A stretch of DNA of 8,663 bases from an uncultured Selenomonas sp. (GTDB taxonomy: Bacteria > Bacillota > Negativicutes > Selenomonadales > Selenomonadaceae). Under the pieces are notes generated by a model, which did not search any database, had not been told where the DNA came from, and saw only the letters and a list, made by a program, of their open reading frames with translations. Shown in pieces: positions 1 through 5,893 of this stretch. The stretch covers positions 1 to 8,663 of the forward strand of contig CALYVJ010000058.1 in NCBI GenBank assembly GCA_945494195.1. Reading direction: 5' to 3'. How positions within the stretch are numbered: the first letter of the stretch is position 1; the number at the start of each line of letters is the position of its first letter. Both the position numbers and the translations under genes were made by a program.

Positions 1-778
1 AGGTTGGCAAAAATAGATAATCCGGATTGATGGCCACCAACTGTTCCTTGGTCATCGCCTGCCCGTTATGAATGTCCAATTTTGCCATACCATTCTTTAC
101 TCCGGCGTATTGACAGGCATCGTCAAAGGAACAGCCAATCCCGCCATAGGATTTCATCAGCGATATCAAGACCACAGATTTTCGTTCCGCTTCTGGTATC
201 TTTGCCACCTTCGCCTGTATCTCAGCCAGCTTGCTATCCATCTTACCGATAAGCTTTTCCCCTCGGTCTGGCTCACCGACTGCCTGTGCAATCAGCCTTA
301 CCGTTTCCTGGACCTCTTCGAGATTTTTCGCCCCTTTGCATACCACCACTTTAAGCCCTAAATCGCGCAGGGACTGTACCCTGGTTACATCTCCCCAATC
401 CGGCACGATGACCAGATCCGGCTGCAAAGCCGCGATTTCTTCCACGGAAGGATTTTTAACTTTCGTCTCCACCTGCTGAGCCAGGCTCACGACATTGGAA
501 CTTATCGGGTCATCCAGCATCTGGTTTACCGCCACCATATGGTCAGGTTTCACCAAGCCCAACACGATTTCATCCGTGCTCATCGAAAGGGTCAAAATGC
601 GATGAGGTTTAGCTGGCATTTCCACCACCGTTCCCTGCTTATCCGTAACGGTATAGGCGGTTCCCCCGGCCCTTGCCCCTAGTTCCATTCCCTTGCAGCC
701 CGTGCACATTGCCGCCACCAGAATACATAAAGCGGCAACTTTCCATAATTTCCTAGTCATCAGCCCGGACAAACTCAT
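1..778 (-). CDS. btuF: BtuF-like ABC transporter substrate-binding lipoprotein (3' end outside window)
   Basis: The reading frame is open from the ATG at 778 to the window edge (259 codons), so the C-terminus is missing. It encodes an extracytoplasmic solute-binding protein of the Peripla_BP_2/BtuF-FepB type. Residues 10-28 form a lipoprotein signal: basic MTRK, a hydrophobic stretch, then CTGC with Cys28 as the probable lipidated residue. The mature part opens with a family-like segment at about 42-66 (YTVTDKQGTVVEMPAKPHRI), then PSVEEIAALQPDLVI at 110-124, and the window ends near NPDYLFLP. The cobalamin riboswitch directly upstream on the same strand points to B12 or another corrinoid as ligand; that assignment is inferred from context, and a cobalt or heme-type ligand cannot be excluded. 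Start choice: GGGAGG (785-780) is only one base from the ATG at 778 but about seven bases from an in-frame TTG at 772, so translation may begin at 772. Permease and ATPase genes would be expected just beyond the left edge. Confidence 0.82.
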   Translation of the reverse strand, partial: MSLSGLMTRKLWKVAALCILVAAMCTGCKGMELGARAGGTAYTVTDKQGTVVEMPAKPHRILTLSMSTDEIVLGLVKPDHMVAVNQMLDDPISSNVVSLAQQVETKVKNPSVEEIAALQPDLVIVPDWGDVTRVQSLRDLGLKVVVCKGAKNLEEVQETVRLIAQAVGEPDRGEKLIGKMDSKLAEIQAKVAKIPEAERKSVVLISLMKSYGGIGCSFDDACQYAGVKNGMAKLDIHNGQAMTKEQLVAINPDYLFLPT

Positions 779-799
779 TCCTCCCTTTTTCACGCACAC

Positions 800-830
800 A
801 AAAAGACCCTTCCATATACTGAAAGGGTCT
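800..830 (-). terminator. Intrinsic terminator of the cobalamin riboswitch expression platform
   Basis: On the minus strand, 830-820 pairs with 814-804 to give an 11-bp stem (AGACCCTTTCA with TGGAAGGGTCT, one T-G pair) around the 5-nt loop GTATA. The U-run falls at 804-800. It lies between the cobalamin aptamer and the ribosome binding site of the btuF-like gene, as expected for a riboswitch that stops transcription when cobalamin is bound. Confidence 0.85.
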
Positions 831-911
831 GATATTCCACACAAAAACAGCCCGTCACCTGATAACAGTTGACAGACATCAATCCCCTCCCCATCCTTCG
901 TAGATCTACGG

Positions 912-1090
912 TGATTGTAATCAGGCAGTTCTCCTGGCTCCAGGTCATCGTTCTTCTGCGCCTTCCCAAAAGATGCACCCATCTCCCAGTGACATAACTT
1001 ATGCAGATTCACTCGCTGTTACAGTGGCGGGACCGCGCCGGCATCTTGCTCTCCGGCTTCCCTATTAAGTCTTTCGACACCTGATTTTCC
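912..1090 (-). promoter_or_regulatory. Cobalamin (B12) riboswitch aptamer
   Basis: Read on the minus strand, the classic cobalamin-riboswitch landmarks appear in order. A P1 5' arm AATCAGG (1086-1080) runs into GGTGTCG. Then come GGGAAGCCGG, the core GGTCCCGCCACTGTAA, GTCACTGGG, and finally the B12 box GAGCCAGGAGAACTGCCTGA. The P1 3' arm CCTGATT (925-919) closes the fold against the 5' arm. The element senses adenosylcobalamin or a related cobalamin and lowers expression of downstream uptake or synthesis genes. Here it precedes the btuF-like gene, with a terminator at 800-830 as the likely switch. The 12-base palindrome CGTAGATCTACG (899-910) just after the aptamer may belong to the expression platform. 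Confidence 0.93.
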
Positions 1091-1124
1091 CTATTCGATT
1101 TACTGGTGATAACTCACGTTTTCT

Positions 1125-1153
1125 ATGGTAGCATTACTGCTGTTTATTGTCAA
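1125..1153 (-). promoter_or_regulatory. Probable sigma-A-type promoter for the riboswitch-btuF transcript
   Basis: The minus strand shows a perfect -35 TTGACA (1153-1148), a 17-bp spacer and a -10 TACCAT (1130-1125, 4 of 6 matches to consensus). Transcription would begin about 30 bases before the aptamer. The -35 box overlaps the cbiT stop codon (1152-1150), and no terminator is visible between cbiT and this promoter, so cbiT transcripts could also read into the riboswitch. Confidence 0.6.
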
Positions 1154-1743
1154 ATTCTTTCCGATTCCTTTTTCCAACAAGTCACAATGTAAATCGGATT
1201 CTCGGCCTTCGCCATATCGTAGGAGCCAATGGACTTCAAGCGGCTCACCTGCACCTGTATCGCCTCATACTCATAAACGTCAGCATGCTGGCGCATATAA
1301 TCGATTCCCTGCATCAAGGTCTGCACCGTAATACAATTTAGCACAATGCGCCCCTCCGGTTTGAGCTTTGGCGTCACAGCATCGAGGATTTCTTCGAGCC
1401 TGCTGCCACTGCCACCAATCAACACCGCATCGGCATCGGGAAGCATATCAATGCCAGCAGGAGCCTCAGCTTCCTTAGCTACGACATTGGAAACCATAAA
1501 ATTGGCAGCATTTGCCCGGATCAAGGCGATGCCCTCCGGATTACGCTCCAGTGCGTAAACCGTTCCCTGTGGTGCTAACCGCGCTGCTTCCACCGACAGT
1601 GAACCGGTACCGGCCCCGATATCGTAAACCACCGCATCTGGTTTGATTCGCGCCTTAGCCAAGCTCAAAATGCGAATCTCCTGTTTCGTCATCGGCACAT
1701 TCTTACGGATAAACGCCTCATCCTCAATTCCCAAATAATTCAT
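1150..1743 (-). CDS. cbiT: Cobalt-precorrin C15-methyltransferase/decarboxylase (CbiT)
   Basis: CbiT is a cytoplasmic SAM-dependent enzyme of anaerobic cobalamin synthesis that methylates C-15 of the corrin ring and removes the C-12 acetate carboxyl group. The 197-residue product has the usual length. Residues 17-31 read PMTKQEIRILSLAKA, a typical CbiT N-terminal segment. The SAM-binding loop is VYDIGAGTGSLS at 39-50, the acidic end of the second strand is ALERNPE at 64-70, and GGSG lies at 110-113. The ATG at 1743 is preferred because GGAGG (1755-1751) sits seven bases upstream; an in-frame TTG at 1770 would add nine residues but lacks a comparable site. It follows bioA by 90 bp and may be the last gene of the biotin transcript or use its own weak promoter. 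Its usual partner cbiE, often fused or adjacent, is about 4 kb away. Confidence 0.93.
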   Translation of the reverse strand: MNYLGIEDEAFIRKNVPMTKQEIRILSLAKARIKPDAVVYDIGAGTGSLSVEAARLAPQGTVYALERNPEGIALIRANAANFMVSNVVAKEAEAPAGIDMLPDADAVLIGGSGSRLEEILDAVTPKLKPEGRIVLNCITVQTLMQGIDYMRQHADVYEYEAIQVQVSRLKSIGSYDMAKAENPIYIVTCWKKESERI

Positions 1744-1784
1744 CCGAAGCCCTCCATTACTTGCCAACAAAATATCCTGTGCTA

Positions 1785-1813
1785 ATCTTAACAGATTCCC
1801 CCTTAAACCTCAA
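1785..1813 (-). promoter_or_regulatory. Weak candidate promoter upstream of cbiT
   Basis: The minus strand has TTGAGG (1813-1808), a 17-bp spacer and TAAGAT (1790-1785), each matching the sigma-A hexamers at 4 of 6 positions. It lies in the bioA-cbiT gap, where no terminator is seen. This could let cbiT be expressed apart from the biotin operon, but read-through from bioA is an equally good explanation. Confidence 0.35.
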
Positions 1814-1833
1814 TCCTTGTAACAAATATCCTC

Positions 1834-3183
1834 TTATTCCCCCAATACATCCACTATGGCCCGCTGGGCCATTTCGATGGCCAGTGTTAACTCGTCCCGC
1901 GTTATATTAAGGGGTGGATTAAAATAGAGCACATCCCCTAACGGACGCAATACCAAACCGTACTGCAATGCTTGCTTATAAATGGCATACCCTGTACGCG
2001 CTGTGGCCGCCAAGGGTTCTTTGTTGTCCCGGTTCTTGACCAATTCAATGGCATGAATCAACCCAATATGGCGGATTTCCCCAACATTTTGGTGACCGCC
2101 AAAGGCTTTCTCCATCTCCGCTGTAAGCCACGTTGCATTTTTTCCTGCCGTCTCAAGAATATGCTGCTGGCGGAATATTTTCTGGACGGCTAACGCTGCC
2201 GCACACCCCAAGGGATTGCCCGCATAGGTATGGCTGTGCATGAAGGCCCTTCCTTCGCTGTAATCGGCATAAAACGCATCATAAATTTCTTCGCTGACAC
2301 AGGTCACGGACATGGGCAGATACCCGCCGGTAAGTCCCTTGGATATGCACAGGATATCCGGGCTGATTCCAGCCTGCTCACAGGCAAACATGGTCCCCGT
2401 GCGGCCAAAGCCCGTAGCGATTTCGTCAAGAATCAGCTTCACATCATATTTATCGCACAGCCCACGCAGTTTTTTCAAGTAAAGGGGCGGATAAATCCGC
2501 ATACCAGCACTTCCTTGCAGCAAAGGTTCCGCGATCATGGCTGCCGTCTCATGTCCATGTTTTGCGAAGGCCTTTTCCGCCTTTTCGAAGCACTCACACT
2601 GGCAACAATCCCGCTGTTTGCCATAAGGGCACCGATAACAGTCCGGAGCTTCAATATGGATGTTATCCATCATCATCGGCTGGTATAGCTTTGCATAGAG
2701 GTCCAAACTCCCCACGGAAAGAGCTCCGATAGTTTCCCCATGATAGCCTTCGGTCAGGCACATGAATCGTTTTTTTTCGGGCTTTCCTCCCTGCTGATAG
2801 AATTGAAACGCCATTTTCAGCGCGCATTCTACCGCCGCCGACCCGTTGTCATTGAAATGAAACTTCTGGATTCTTGGCGGGGTTATTTCCTTTAACTGTT
2901 CAGCCAGTTCGATGGCAGGCTTATGGCTGAAATTGGCAAAAATAACGTGTTCCAGCTTATCGAGTTGTTCTTTTATCCCCGCATTGATTTCCCGGTTGCA
3001 ATGGCCCAAAAGATTTGCCCACCAGGAACTGACGATATCCAGATATTTCTTTCCGTAAATATCATACAGCCAGACGCCGTCGCCATGATCGATGACCATG
3101 GGCGGCAAAGTCTCATAATCTTTCATCTGGGAACAGGGATGCCAAATCAAATCCAGATCCCGTTTTTCCAAAGTCTTTTGCAT
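1834..3183 (-). CDS. bioA: Adenosylmethionine--8-amino-7-oxononanoate aminotransferase (BioA)
   Basis: BioA is a cytoplasmic PLP-dependent class III aminotransferase converting 7-keto-8-aminopelargonate to 7,8-diaminopelargonate in biotin synthesis. Seen in the 449-residue product: the family N-terminus LIWHPCSQMKDYE, SSWWANLLGH, the cofactor-region motif EGYHGETIGALSVGS (145-159), LDEIATGFGRTG (252-263), and the PLP-binding lysine in SKGLTGGYLP (Lys282). The donor is SAM in Escherichia coli and lysine in Bacillus subtilis BioK; several stretches resemble the Bacillus enzyme, but the donor cannot be decided by eye. An unusual insert at 182-198 carries six cysteines (CYRCPYGKQRDCCQCEC). Start: ATG at 3183 is chosen because GAGGG lies five bases upstream and the length before the IWHP motif fits the family. 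An ATG at 3201 would add six residues and overlap bioD by 8 bp. It is the third gene of bioY-bioD-bioA. Confidence 0.95.
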   Translation of the reverse strand: MQKTLEKRDLDLIWHPCSQMKDYETLPPMVIDHGDGVWLYDIYGKKYLDIVSSWWANLLGHCNREINAGIKEQLDKLEHVIFANFSHKPAIELAEQLKEITPPRIQKFHFNDNGSAAVECALKMAFQFYQQGGKPEKKRFMCLTEGYHGETIGALSVGSLDLYAKLYQPMMMDNIHIEAPDCYRCPYGKQRDCCQCECFEKAEKAFAKHGHETAAMIAEPLLQGSAGMRIYPPLYLKKLRGLCDKYDVKLILDEIATGFGRTGTMFACEQAGISPDILCISKGLTGGYLPMSVTCVSEEIYDAFYADYSEGRAFMHSHTYAGNPLGCAAALAVQKIFRQQHILETAGKNATWLTAEMEKAFGGHQNVGEIRHIGLIHAIELVKNRDNKEPLAATARTGYAIYKQALQYGLVLRPLGDVLYFNPPLNITRDELTLAIEMAQRAIVDVLGE

Positions 3184-3193
3184 ATTATCCCTC

Positions 3194-3880
3194 TTATTCA
3201 TAAAGTCCTTTCAGCACTTCTACCTTCATGCCGAGTTCTTTATCGCCATTTTTTACATAGGCCAACACCTTGACCCCCGTCATTTCTTCAATCATCTTGG
3301 CATTGTCATTCTGCATGATGTCATGGGGAATATAGTTGTTGAAGATAATCCCCCGCACCGGAATATCCCTTGCCCGCAGATGTTCAATCGTGAGCACCGC
3401 ACTGTTGATGGTTCCTAGTCCTGCATCGGCTACAATCAACACGCCAAGGTTCAAATGCTTTACTAAATCGTCCAGAATCACATGTTGCTTCTCATCCCAT
3501 CGAAGAGGACAGATAATCCCGCCGCTCCCTTCCATTGTCAAATATTCGTATTTATCCTTTGCGCGGTGATAATCCTTTTCCACACGCCCAAAGTCAATGG
3601 GTTCGTCATTGAGCTTAGCGGCTAAATGCGGAGAAACAGCCTCTTGATAAATATACGAAACAAGCTGGGGGATGGATTCCCCAATACCAGCCACCGCATT
3701 GACATGAAGCGCATCCCCTGGCTGGAGCACTCCCTTTTCATCCAAAACCGCCCCCGACAACGCCGCCTTGTAATAACCGCCATTTAGCCCTGCATCCCGA
3801 AGTTTCTTGACAATCAGTCCTGTTACATAGGTCTTGCCGATATCCGTTCCTGTCCCCGTAATAAATAATGCCTTTCCCAT
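3194..3880 (-). CDS. bioD: ATP-dependent dethiobiotin synthetase (BioD)
   Basis: BioD closes the ureido ring of dethiobiotin from 7,8-diaminopelargonate, CO2 and ATP, the step after BioA. The 228-residue product begins with the P-loop ITGTGTDIGKT (7-17). The KP-type substrate loop appears as YYKAALSGA with Lys38, followed by SPHLAA (83-88) and the conserved EGSGG (117-121); LIVADAGLGTINS and IIFNNY are typical later strands. Start: the ATG at 3880 has GGGAGGG six bases upstream. An in-frame TTG at 3886 abuts the ribosome binding site and is unlikely. The bioY stop (3885-3883) lies between the Shine-Dalgarno and this ATG, so bioY and bioD are closely packed and probably translationally coupled. 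The canonical KPVxTG loop of E. coli BioD is replaced by KAALSG here, apparently a family variant. Confidence 0.95.
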   Translation of the reverse strand: MGKALFITGTGTDIGKTYVTGLIVKKLRDAGLNGGYYKAALSGAVLDEKGVLQPGDALHVNAVAGIGESIPQLVSYIYQEAVSPHLAAKLNDEPIDFGRVEKDYHRAKDKYEYLTMEGSGGIICPLRWDEKQHVILDDLVKHLNLGVLIVADAGLGTINSAVLTIEHLRARDIPVRGIIFNNYIPHDIMQNDNAKMIEEMTGVKVLAYVKNGDKELGMKVEVLKGLYE

Positions 3881-3882
3881 GC

Positions 3883-4479
3883 TCAACCCTCCCTTACAGC
3901 TGCTCTGGAATCGCGATCATCCTGCCCATCCATCAGCCAAAGACCAGCACGATAGCAGCGGAGGGCCAGACCAGCCGAAGCCATACAGAGGAGAAAGTCT
4001 GGTCCGGCCTGCAGTATCCCGCAGTAAAAAATTGCGGCCCACAAGGCAATGGGAGCATCGATAACGTAATTGGAAAACAAATAAAACCAGCTGATTCCCA
4101 GCAAATAGACAATGACCATTCCGCCAAAGTTCACGGCCAGCAGTGCGCGAAAAGAGATCCTGCTGATTTTCCGCGAAACTTTCCCGCAAAACCAAGCCTG
4201 CAAAGCAAAGCCCAGCAAATACCCAAACGTCGGCTGCAGCACATAGGCCGGGCCTCCCCCAGAAGCGAATACCGGAACTCCCATGATCCCCAGTACGATA
4301 TAAGCGGTCACAGCCACAGCGCCTAAACGGGCCCCCAAGATAAGTCCAGCCAACAGTGTAAACAGAAACTGCAGCGTGTAGACATCCGTTCCCACAGGAA
4401 TCCGCACAAAAGTGCCGATAGTAATCAAGGCAATGAAAAGGGCACAGCTTATCATTTCCCGAAGTTTTAGTTTTTTCAT
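3883..4479 (-). CDS. bioY: Biotin transporter BioY (S component)
   Basis: BioY is the membrane substrate-capture protein of the biotin ECF transporter; it works with shared EcfA/EcfT partners, not seen in this window. The 198-residue product is almost entirely hydrophobic, with about six membrane segments. It shows the family signatures LILGARLGAVAVTAYIVLG (46-64), GVPVFASGGG (67-76) and LQPTFGYLLGF (81-91). The C-terminus is short and charged. The ATG at 4479 is preferred because GGAG (4492-4489) is nine bases upstream; an ATG at 4488 abuts that site and would add three residues. It is first in the bioY-bioD-bioA operon and sits behind a promoter overlapped by a BirA-like operator, so uptake and synthesis should both rise when biotin is scarce. 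A second long frame antisense to none but shifted within bioY encodes nothing recognisable. Confidence 0.95.
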   Translation of the reverse strand: MKKLKLREMISCALFIALITIGTFVRIPVGTDVYTLQFLFTLLAGLILGARLGAVAVTAYIVLGIMGVPVFASGGGPAYVLQPTFGYLLGFALQAWFCGKVSRKISRISFRALLAVNFGGMVIVYLLGISWFYLFSNYVIDAPIALWAAIFYCGILQAGPDFLLCMASAGLALRCYRAGLWLMDGQDDRDSRAAVREG

Positions 4480-4517
4480 ATACAACATCTCCTACTCGTA
4501 ATAAACCTACAGGCATT

Positions 4518-4546
4518 AGCATACGACTCTCTTTATTAATTGTCAA
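4518..4546 (-). promoter_or_regulatory. Promoter of the bioYDA operon
   Basis: The minus strand has a perfect -35 TTGACA (4546-4541), a 17-bp spacer and a -10 TATGCT (4523-4518, 4 of 6). The predicted start near 4511 leaves a leader of about 30 bases before the bioY ATG. The -35 box lies within one arm of the BirA-like operator. Confidence 0.7.
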
Positions 4547-4572
4547 CTTTTATGTTATTTTCAGTTAACCAA
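4540..4572 (+). promoter_or_regulatory. BirA-like biotin operator
   Basis: The plus strand reads TTGTCAAC (4540-4547), 16 bases, then GTTAACCAA (4564-4572). Each arm differs from the Bacillus/Clostridium-type BirA half-site TTGTTAAC by one base in eight, and the gap is close to that of known sites. One arm contains the bioY -35 box, so biotin-loaded BirA bound here would block bioYDA transcription. A BirA with an N-terminal helix-turn-helix would be required and is not in the window. Confidence 0.65.
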
Positions 4573-4585
4573 ATATATAGTGATA

Positions 4586-4663
4586 GTAACATTTTATCTG
4601 GCATTTAGCCCTTTCCAAAGATATTTTGTAGTATTTTGGTAACATTTTATAGTTTTTTGTAGT
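4586..4663 (+). repeat. Direct repeats in the AT-rich bioY-ansB intergenic region, with a weak ansB promoter candidate
   Basis: GTAACATTTTAT occurs at 4586-4597 and again at 4639-4650, 53 bp apart (about five helical turns). TTTTGTAGT occurs at 4624-4632 and 4655-4663, 31 bp apart (about three turns). Inside this tract TTGTAG (4626-4631), a 16-bp spacer and TATAGT (4648-4653) form a weak promoter candidate pointing toward ansB. The region is far richer in AT than the genes around it. The helical phasing hints at regulator sites, but no known motif is recognised. Confidence 0.4.
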
Positions 4664-4689
4664 CAATAGCTAAAATTATTTATGGGTTC

Positions 4690-4707
4690 ATAATAAAAAC
4701 TTATTAT
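4690..4707 (+). repeat. Small perfect palindrome just upstream of the ansB ribosome binding site
   Basis: ATAATAA and TTATTAT form perfect 7-bp arms around AAAC, ending six bases before the AAAGGG ribosome binding site of ansB. It could be an operator for ansB. It is AT-only in its arms, so it may also be a chance feature of a very AT-rich leader. Confidence 0.35.
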
Positions 4708-4726
4708 CAGAAAGGGTGTTGTATGT

Positions 4727-5794
4727 ATGAAAATGAAACGTCCATTGGCTGCCATGATGCTGGCTGCCATGATGGTCAGCGGCCACGGCTATGCGGGGGC
4801 TGCTGACAAACCCGATGTCAAAGTTCTGGCAACCGGGGGAACGATTGCCGGAAGCGCTGCCTCTGACACTAAGACCACCGGTTACAAGGCCGGTGCCCTC
4901 GGCATCGACACATTATTAAATGCCGTGCCCGAAGCAAAGAATTACGCAGACCTGTCTGGAGAACAGATTTGCAGCATCGACAGCAAGGACATGACCGATG
5001 ATATCTGGCTCAAACTTGCCAAACGCTGCAATGCACTGCTCAGTGATAAAAAAGTTGACGGCATCGTCATCACCCATGGCACCGATACACTGGAAGAAAC
5101 TGCCTACTTCCTGAACCTTACGGTTAAGAGCACTAAACCCGTGGTTATCACCGGTGCCATGCGTCCAGCTACCGCCATAAGCGCCGATGGACCAATGAAT
5201 CTCCTGAATGCCGTTCGCATCGCAGCCGACAAAAAATCTGCCGGCCGCGGGGTTCTGGTTGCACTCAATGACCAGATTGATGCCGCCCGTAATGTCACCA
5301 AGACCAATACCACTTCCGTCAACACCTTCCAGTCCCCGCTGTTTGGTGCCCTTGGCGTAGTCAACGACGGCGTGCCCGAGTTCTACGGCCAAACCACCAG
5401 ACTCAATACGGTCAAATCCGAATTTGATGTATCAAAACTCGACAAGCTCCCCTATGTCAAAGTCATTTACGGTACAGCCAACGATGATGCGCTGTTTGTC
5501 GACGCCGCCATCAAAGCTGGCGTAAAAGGCATCGTCTATGCTGGTACGGGCAACGGCTCTGTCCACAAAGATGCCGAAAAAGCACTGGCCAAAGCCAGTG
5601 AAGCGGGCATCATAGTCGTCCGCAGCACGCGTCTTGTCTCTGGCTCTGTCATTCCTGCCGAGCAGTCCTATATCGACGAGCACTTCATCGACGGAGATTC
5701 CCTTAACCCGCAGAAATGCCGTATCCTGCTGCAGCTGGCTTTGACCAAGACCAACGACCGCAAAGCTATCCAGGAAATGTTCCACAAATATTGA
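4727..5794 (+). CDS. ansB: Type II (periplasmic) L-asparaginase
   Basis: The enzyme hydrolyses L-asparagine to aspartate and ammonia; type II enzymes act outside the cytoplasm with high affinity. The 355-residue precursor starts with a signal peptide (MKMKRPLAAMMLAAMM, then a small-residue stretch with probable cleavage near AGA-A at 23-26). The first active-site motif is LATGGTIAGS with nucleophile Thr39, and the second is ITHGTDTLEETAYFL with Thr119-Asp120. The catalytic lysine lies in VTKTNTTSV (Lys192), and the C-terminus LNPQKCRILLQLALT closely resembles E. coli AnsB. The cysteine pair that forms the E. coli AnsB disulfide is absent at the matching places; Cys82, Cys101 and Cys331 occur instead. 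The ATG at 4727 has AAAGGG ten bases upstream. The gene is monocistronic and divergent from bioY. Its periplasmic location supports an outer-membrane host. Confidence 0.93.
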   Translation: MKMKRPLAAMMLAAMMVSGHGYAGAADKPDVKVLATGGTIAGSAASDTKTTGYKAGALGIDTLLNAVPEAKNYADLSGEQICSIDSKDMTDDIWLKLAKRCNALLSDKKVDGIVITHGTDTLEETAYFLNLTVKSTKPVVITGAMRPATAISADGPMNLLNAVRIAADKKSAGRGVLVALNDQIDAARNVTKTNTTSVNTFQSPLFGALGVVNDGVPEFYGQTTRLNTVKSEFDVSKLDKLPYVKVIYGTANDDALFVDAAIKAGVKGIVYAGTGNGSVHKDAEKALAKASEAGIIVVRSTRLVSGSVIPAEQSYIDEHFIDGDSLNPQKCRILLQLALTKTNDRKAIQEMFHKY

Positions 5795-5832
5795 TTTTCT
5801 TCGCTAAATACTTTTTTTCCATCTCCTCAAAG

Positions 5833-5878
5833 ACGAAAGGTCCATTGACTCTTAACTAAGAGTCAATGGACCTTTCGT
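5833..5878. repeat. Perfect 21-bp inverted repeat between convergent ansB and cbiE
   Basis: Arms at 5833-5853 and 5858-5878 are perfect complements (beginning ACGAAAGGTCC and ending GGACCTTTCGT) around the loop AACT. The hairpin lies between the ansB stop (plus strand) and the cbiE stop (minus strand), where a two-way terminator is expected. Neither strand has a U-run right after the hairpin; a run of seven T lies about 20 bases before it on the plus strand. It may still end transcription or protect mRNA 3' ends, or it may be a copy of a dispersed palindromic repeat. Confidence 0.75.
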
Positions 5879-5893
5879 GCTAATTGCAGGCGA

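Noticed and set aside
790..978. A 62-codon minus-strand frame inside the riboswitch leader
   Set aside because: It runs through the conserved aptamer and the terminator, both of which fully explain the sequence as structured RNA.
3884..3886. TTG as the bioD start, overlapping the bioY stop
   Set aside because: The GGGAGGG site directly abuts it; the ATG at 3880 is correctly spaced and gives the normal BioD N-terminus.
3868..4326. A 152-codon plus-strand frame opposite bioY
   Set aside because: It is antisense to a well-supported gene, has no family resemblance and no good ribosome binding site.
3917..4546. A 209-codon open frame on the minus strand overlapping bioY in another phase
   Set aside because: It covers the same DNA as an unmistakable bioY, is rich in Cys, Gly and Trp in a way typical of shadow frames, and has no recognisable domain.
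4916..5392. A 158-codon frame antisense to ansB
   Set aside because: It mirrors the codon structure of ansB and shows no domain; there is no sign of a real antisense gene.
5795..5832. The T-run at about 5811-5818 as the U-tract of an ansB terminator
   Set aside because: It lies before the hairpin on the plus strand and no good stem precedes it, so it does not form a canonical intrinsic terminator.
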